Shown here piece after piece: positions 21,939 to 23,428 of a stretch of DNA of 23,428 nt. Where the stretch lies: positions 1 to 23,428 of the forward strand of contig JACQSQ010000043.1 in assembly GCA_016211245.1 (NCBI GenBank), read 5' to 3'. Position numbers and translations under genes: made by a program. The notes beneath the pieces are model-generated. The model was not told the origin of the DNA, ran no database searches, and saw only the letters and a list, made by a program, of their open reading frames with translations. The stretch comes from Candidatus Woesearchaeota archaeon. Lineage in GTDB: Archaea > Nanobdellota > Nanobdellia > Woesearchaeales > GW2011-AR4. Positions within the stretch are counted from its first letter, which is position 1. The number at the start of each line of letters is the position of its first letter.

Positions 21939-22045
21939 CTTAAACGACTTTGCGCACAAAGCGCCAAGAAAGTAATCCGTTTGTGCAGGTTTAACTGTAA
22001 GTATGCGGTGCACTCATCTAAAATGAGACAGCGCATGGGTCGCAT
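21939..22045 (+). ncRNA. Structured RNA element, copy B (107 nt), unknown family
   Basis: Begins CTTAAACGACTTTGCGC and ends GCGCATGGGTCGCAT. Domain 1: AAACG/CGTTT and ACTTT/AAAGT separated by the bulge AATC, with an extra GCGC/GCGC helix inside. A small CAG/CTG hairpin may follow. Domain 2: ATGCG/CGCAT enclosing CTCAT/ATGAG. It lies 40 bases upstream of the second GT2-TPR gene, exactly the spacing of copy A. Together with AT-rich sequence it fills the 301-base gap between the two divergent glycosyltransferase genes; nothing else is recognisable there. Confidence 0.7.
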
Positions 22046-22084
22046 ATTATTGGATTAAGATAACATTGGAAATTGACAAATAAA

Positions 22085-23323
22085 ATGCCAAAACATACCA
22101 TATCTTTATGCATGATAACAAAGAATGAAGAGAAATACATAGAGCAATGCCTGAATTCAGTCAAAGACTTGGTTGATGAGATAATAATTGTTGATACGGG
22201 AAGCACAGACAAGACAAGGGAAATAGCAGCTAAATTCAATGCAAAAATAGTCGACTTCAAGTGGGCTGATGATTTCTCTGCTGCAAGGAATGAAAGCCTG
22301 AAGCATGCAACAAAGGACTGGATTTTGGTTTTGGATGCTGATGAGACCTTAGACGAAGAAGCTCTTAAAACAATAAAAGACATTATAAAAAACAAAGAGC
22401 ATTATGCCTTCTTATTTCTTCAAAAAAATTATACCAATGACTCTTCGATTGCGGGATTTGTCAATGAGGAACACAAGCATAAGAATAAAATATATATGGG
22501 ATGGTATGGCTCGTTGATTTGCAGGCTTTTCAGGAATAAACAAGGGTATTCTTTTTCTGGTACCGTTCATGAGCTAGCAGAGCCTTCAATAGACTCCAAA
22601 AAAGGAAAGATTGCCGTGACAAACATTCCGGTGCATCATTACGGCAACACAGATTCTGAAACTGTCAAGAAGAAAAGGCAGTTTTATCTTGAGCTTTGCA
22701 AGAAAAAGTCAAAAGAAAATCCAAGCGATGCCTCTTACTTCGAGTTGGGGGTTTTGTATAAGGAAAATAATGATTTTGAAAATGCGGTAAAATCCTTCAA
22801 GAAAGCTATTGGGCTGAATTCAAAGCACAATATGGCTTTATACGAGCTTGGAGTAATTCATGAGCAGAAGAAAGATTACGATGAAGCCATAAAGAATTAT
22901 ACGGAATCATTGAGAATAAAGGAAAACGCAGAGGCTTTTCAAGCTCTTGGGGTTTGCTATTTGAAGAATGGCATGCTCAAGGAAGCCTATAGAAACCTGA
23001 CAAAGGCAATGATAATCAATCCCAACAAATACACTATATATAATAATCTAGGCGCGGTGCTTGAAAAGAATGGTAGTTATGAGACAGCAATCCAGATGCT
23101 TGAGATTGGCATAAAGCTGAACCCTAAAAACGCTATTGGCTATTATAATCTTGGAATTGTTTTTGACAAGAAAGGGGAGTTTGGAAAAGCCTTGGAGAAT
23201 TACGAGAAAGCTGTTGAATCAGGACACAATAAAAAAGAAGAGATAAACAAGAGAATTCACCAGATTAAGGTCATTCTTGCGCAGAATCCAAATATTAAGT
23301 ACGGGTTTAAGATGGGCGGTTAA
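22085..23323 (+). CDS. GT2-family glycosyltransferase with C-terminal TPR repeats (copy 2)
   Basis: 412 aa, start at ATG 22085 (MPKHTISLCMITKNEEKYIE). The GT-A domain shows DEIIIVDTGSTDKTREIA and the metal-binding DADE near residue 88; the acceptor region ends at NIPVHHYGN. About five TPR repeats follow from ~220 (FELGVLYKENNDFENAVKSF, ELGVIHEQKKDYDEAIKNYT, ALGVCYLKNGMLKEAYRNLT, NLGAVLEKNGSYETAIQMLE, NLGIVFDKKGEFGKALENYE). It is a paralogue of the 16648 gene: 5-prime regions are nearly identical, the acceptor and TPR parts are not, so acceptor or partner specificity probably differs. Preceded by RNA element copy B. Confidence 0.9.
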   Translation: MPKHTISLCMITKNEEKYIEQCLNSVKDLVDEIIIVDTGSTDKTREIAAKFNAKIVDFKWADDFSAARNESLKHATKDWILVLDADETLDEEALKTIKDIIKNKEHYAFLFLQKNYTNDSSIAGFVNEEHKHKNKIYMGWYGSLICRLFRNKQGYSFSGTVHELAEPSIDSKKGKIAVTNIPVHHYGNTDSETVKKKRQFYLELCKKKSKENPSDASYFELGVLYKENNDFENAVKSFKKAIGLNSKHNMALYELGVIHEQKKDYDEAIKNYTESLRIKENAEAFQALGVCYLKNGMLKEAYRNLTKAMIINPNKYTIYNNLGAVLEKNGSYETAIQMLEIGIKLNPKNAIGYYNLGIVFDKKGEFGKALENYEKAVESGHNKKEEINKRIHQIKVILAQNPNIKYGFKMGG

Positions 23324-23428
23324 AAATACTGAGCTGTCAAGTTAGCGTCACCTAAACATTAAAAAAAATATTTGAGTTAGCAGGGCTTAAAATGGAATTA
23401 GGGGTTAATAGGTGGTTAGGGTTGATTA
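23324..23428. other. Intergenic end of the window
   Basis: No coding region or RNA gene is recognisable. The last 40 bases contain degenerate GGTTA-like units (ATTAGGGGTTA, ATAGGTGGTTAGGGTTGATTA). The feature is cut by the window edge and cannot be interpreted further. Confidence 0.3.

Overview
The window reads as a gene-dense chromosomal segment of an AT-rich archaeon, most likely a DPANN lineage close to Woesearchaeota or Pacearchaeota. The archaeal call rests on ribosomal proteins S27e and L44e, aIF2-alpha, Nop10, a PAC2-type proteasome assembly chaperone, a GINS subunit, an archaeal S-layer protein, and TATA boxes about 26 bp upstream of many start codons with very short or absent leaders. 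The lineage call is an inference from the S-layer N-terminus and the gene mix. It needs a phylogenetic check.

Layout. (1) 30-2844, minus: a coupled operon eno, SAM hydrolase (DUF62) and cofactor-dependent phosphoglycerate mutase. The mutase appears to lack its second catalytic histidine. (2) 2939-3412, plus: a one-TM coiled-coil protein. (3) 3417-5351, minus: the translation/rRNA-modification operon S27e, aIF2-alpha, Nop10 and PAC2, with four-base overlaps. Nop10 (57 aa) is a short gene between the two larger ones. (4) 5437-7033: a GT-C membrane glycosyltransferase and an antisense structured-RNA element, which separate L44e (7084-7386) from the rest of its usual operon. (5) 7464-10578, minus: an accessory block with a two-gene membrane-protein operon, a third membrane protein, a CBS-domain protein and an unknown protein. 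It is divergent from a two-module Lrp/AsnC regulator (10794-11825), and the shared intergenic region carries strong palindromes. (6) 11896-15145: a distant paralogue of the 7464-8066 product, GINS51, and a coupled pair ending in a large one-TM protein with a C-terminal LysM domain. (7) 15204-16430: a radical SAM protein with a TRAM domain. (8) 16502-23323: a cell-surface cluster with two GT2-TPR glycosyltransferases, the 889-aa S-layer protein and a GT87-like membrane glycosyltransferase.

The most interesting signal is a 107-140-nt RNA-like element present three times: 6894-7033 minus, 16502-16608 plus and 21939-22045 plus. All copies share the blocks CTTAAACGACTT, GTTTGTG, AGTATGCGG and GCGCATGGGTC. 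Between these blocks the sequences differ, but base pairing is kept by compensatory changes. Each copy sits beside a surface-glycosylation gene. I do not recognise it as a known RNA family. It is the best candidate here for an undescribed system, either a cis-regulatory leader or a small noncoding RNA family linked to glycosyltransferase genes.

Functionally, regions 1 and 3 are housekeeping. Regions 4 and 8 together look like an S-layer glycosylation and surface-variation locus. Region 5 is an unexplained regulated membrane system.
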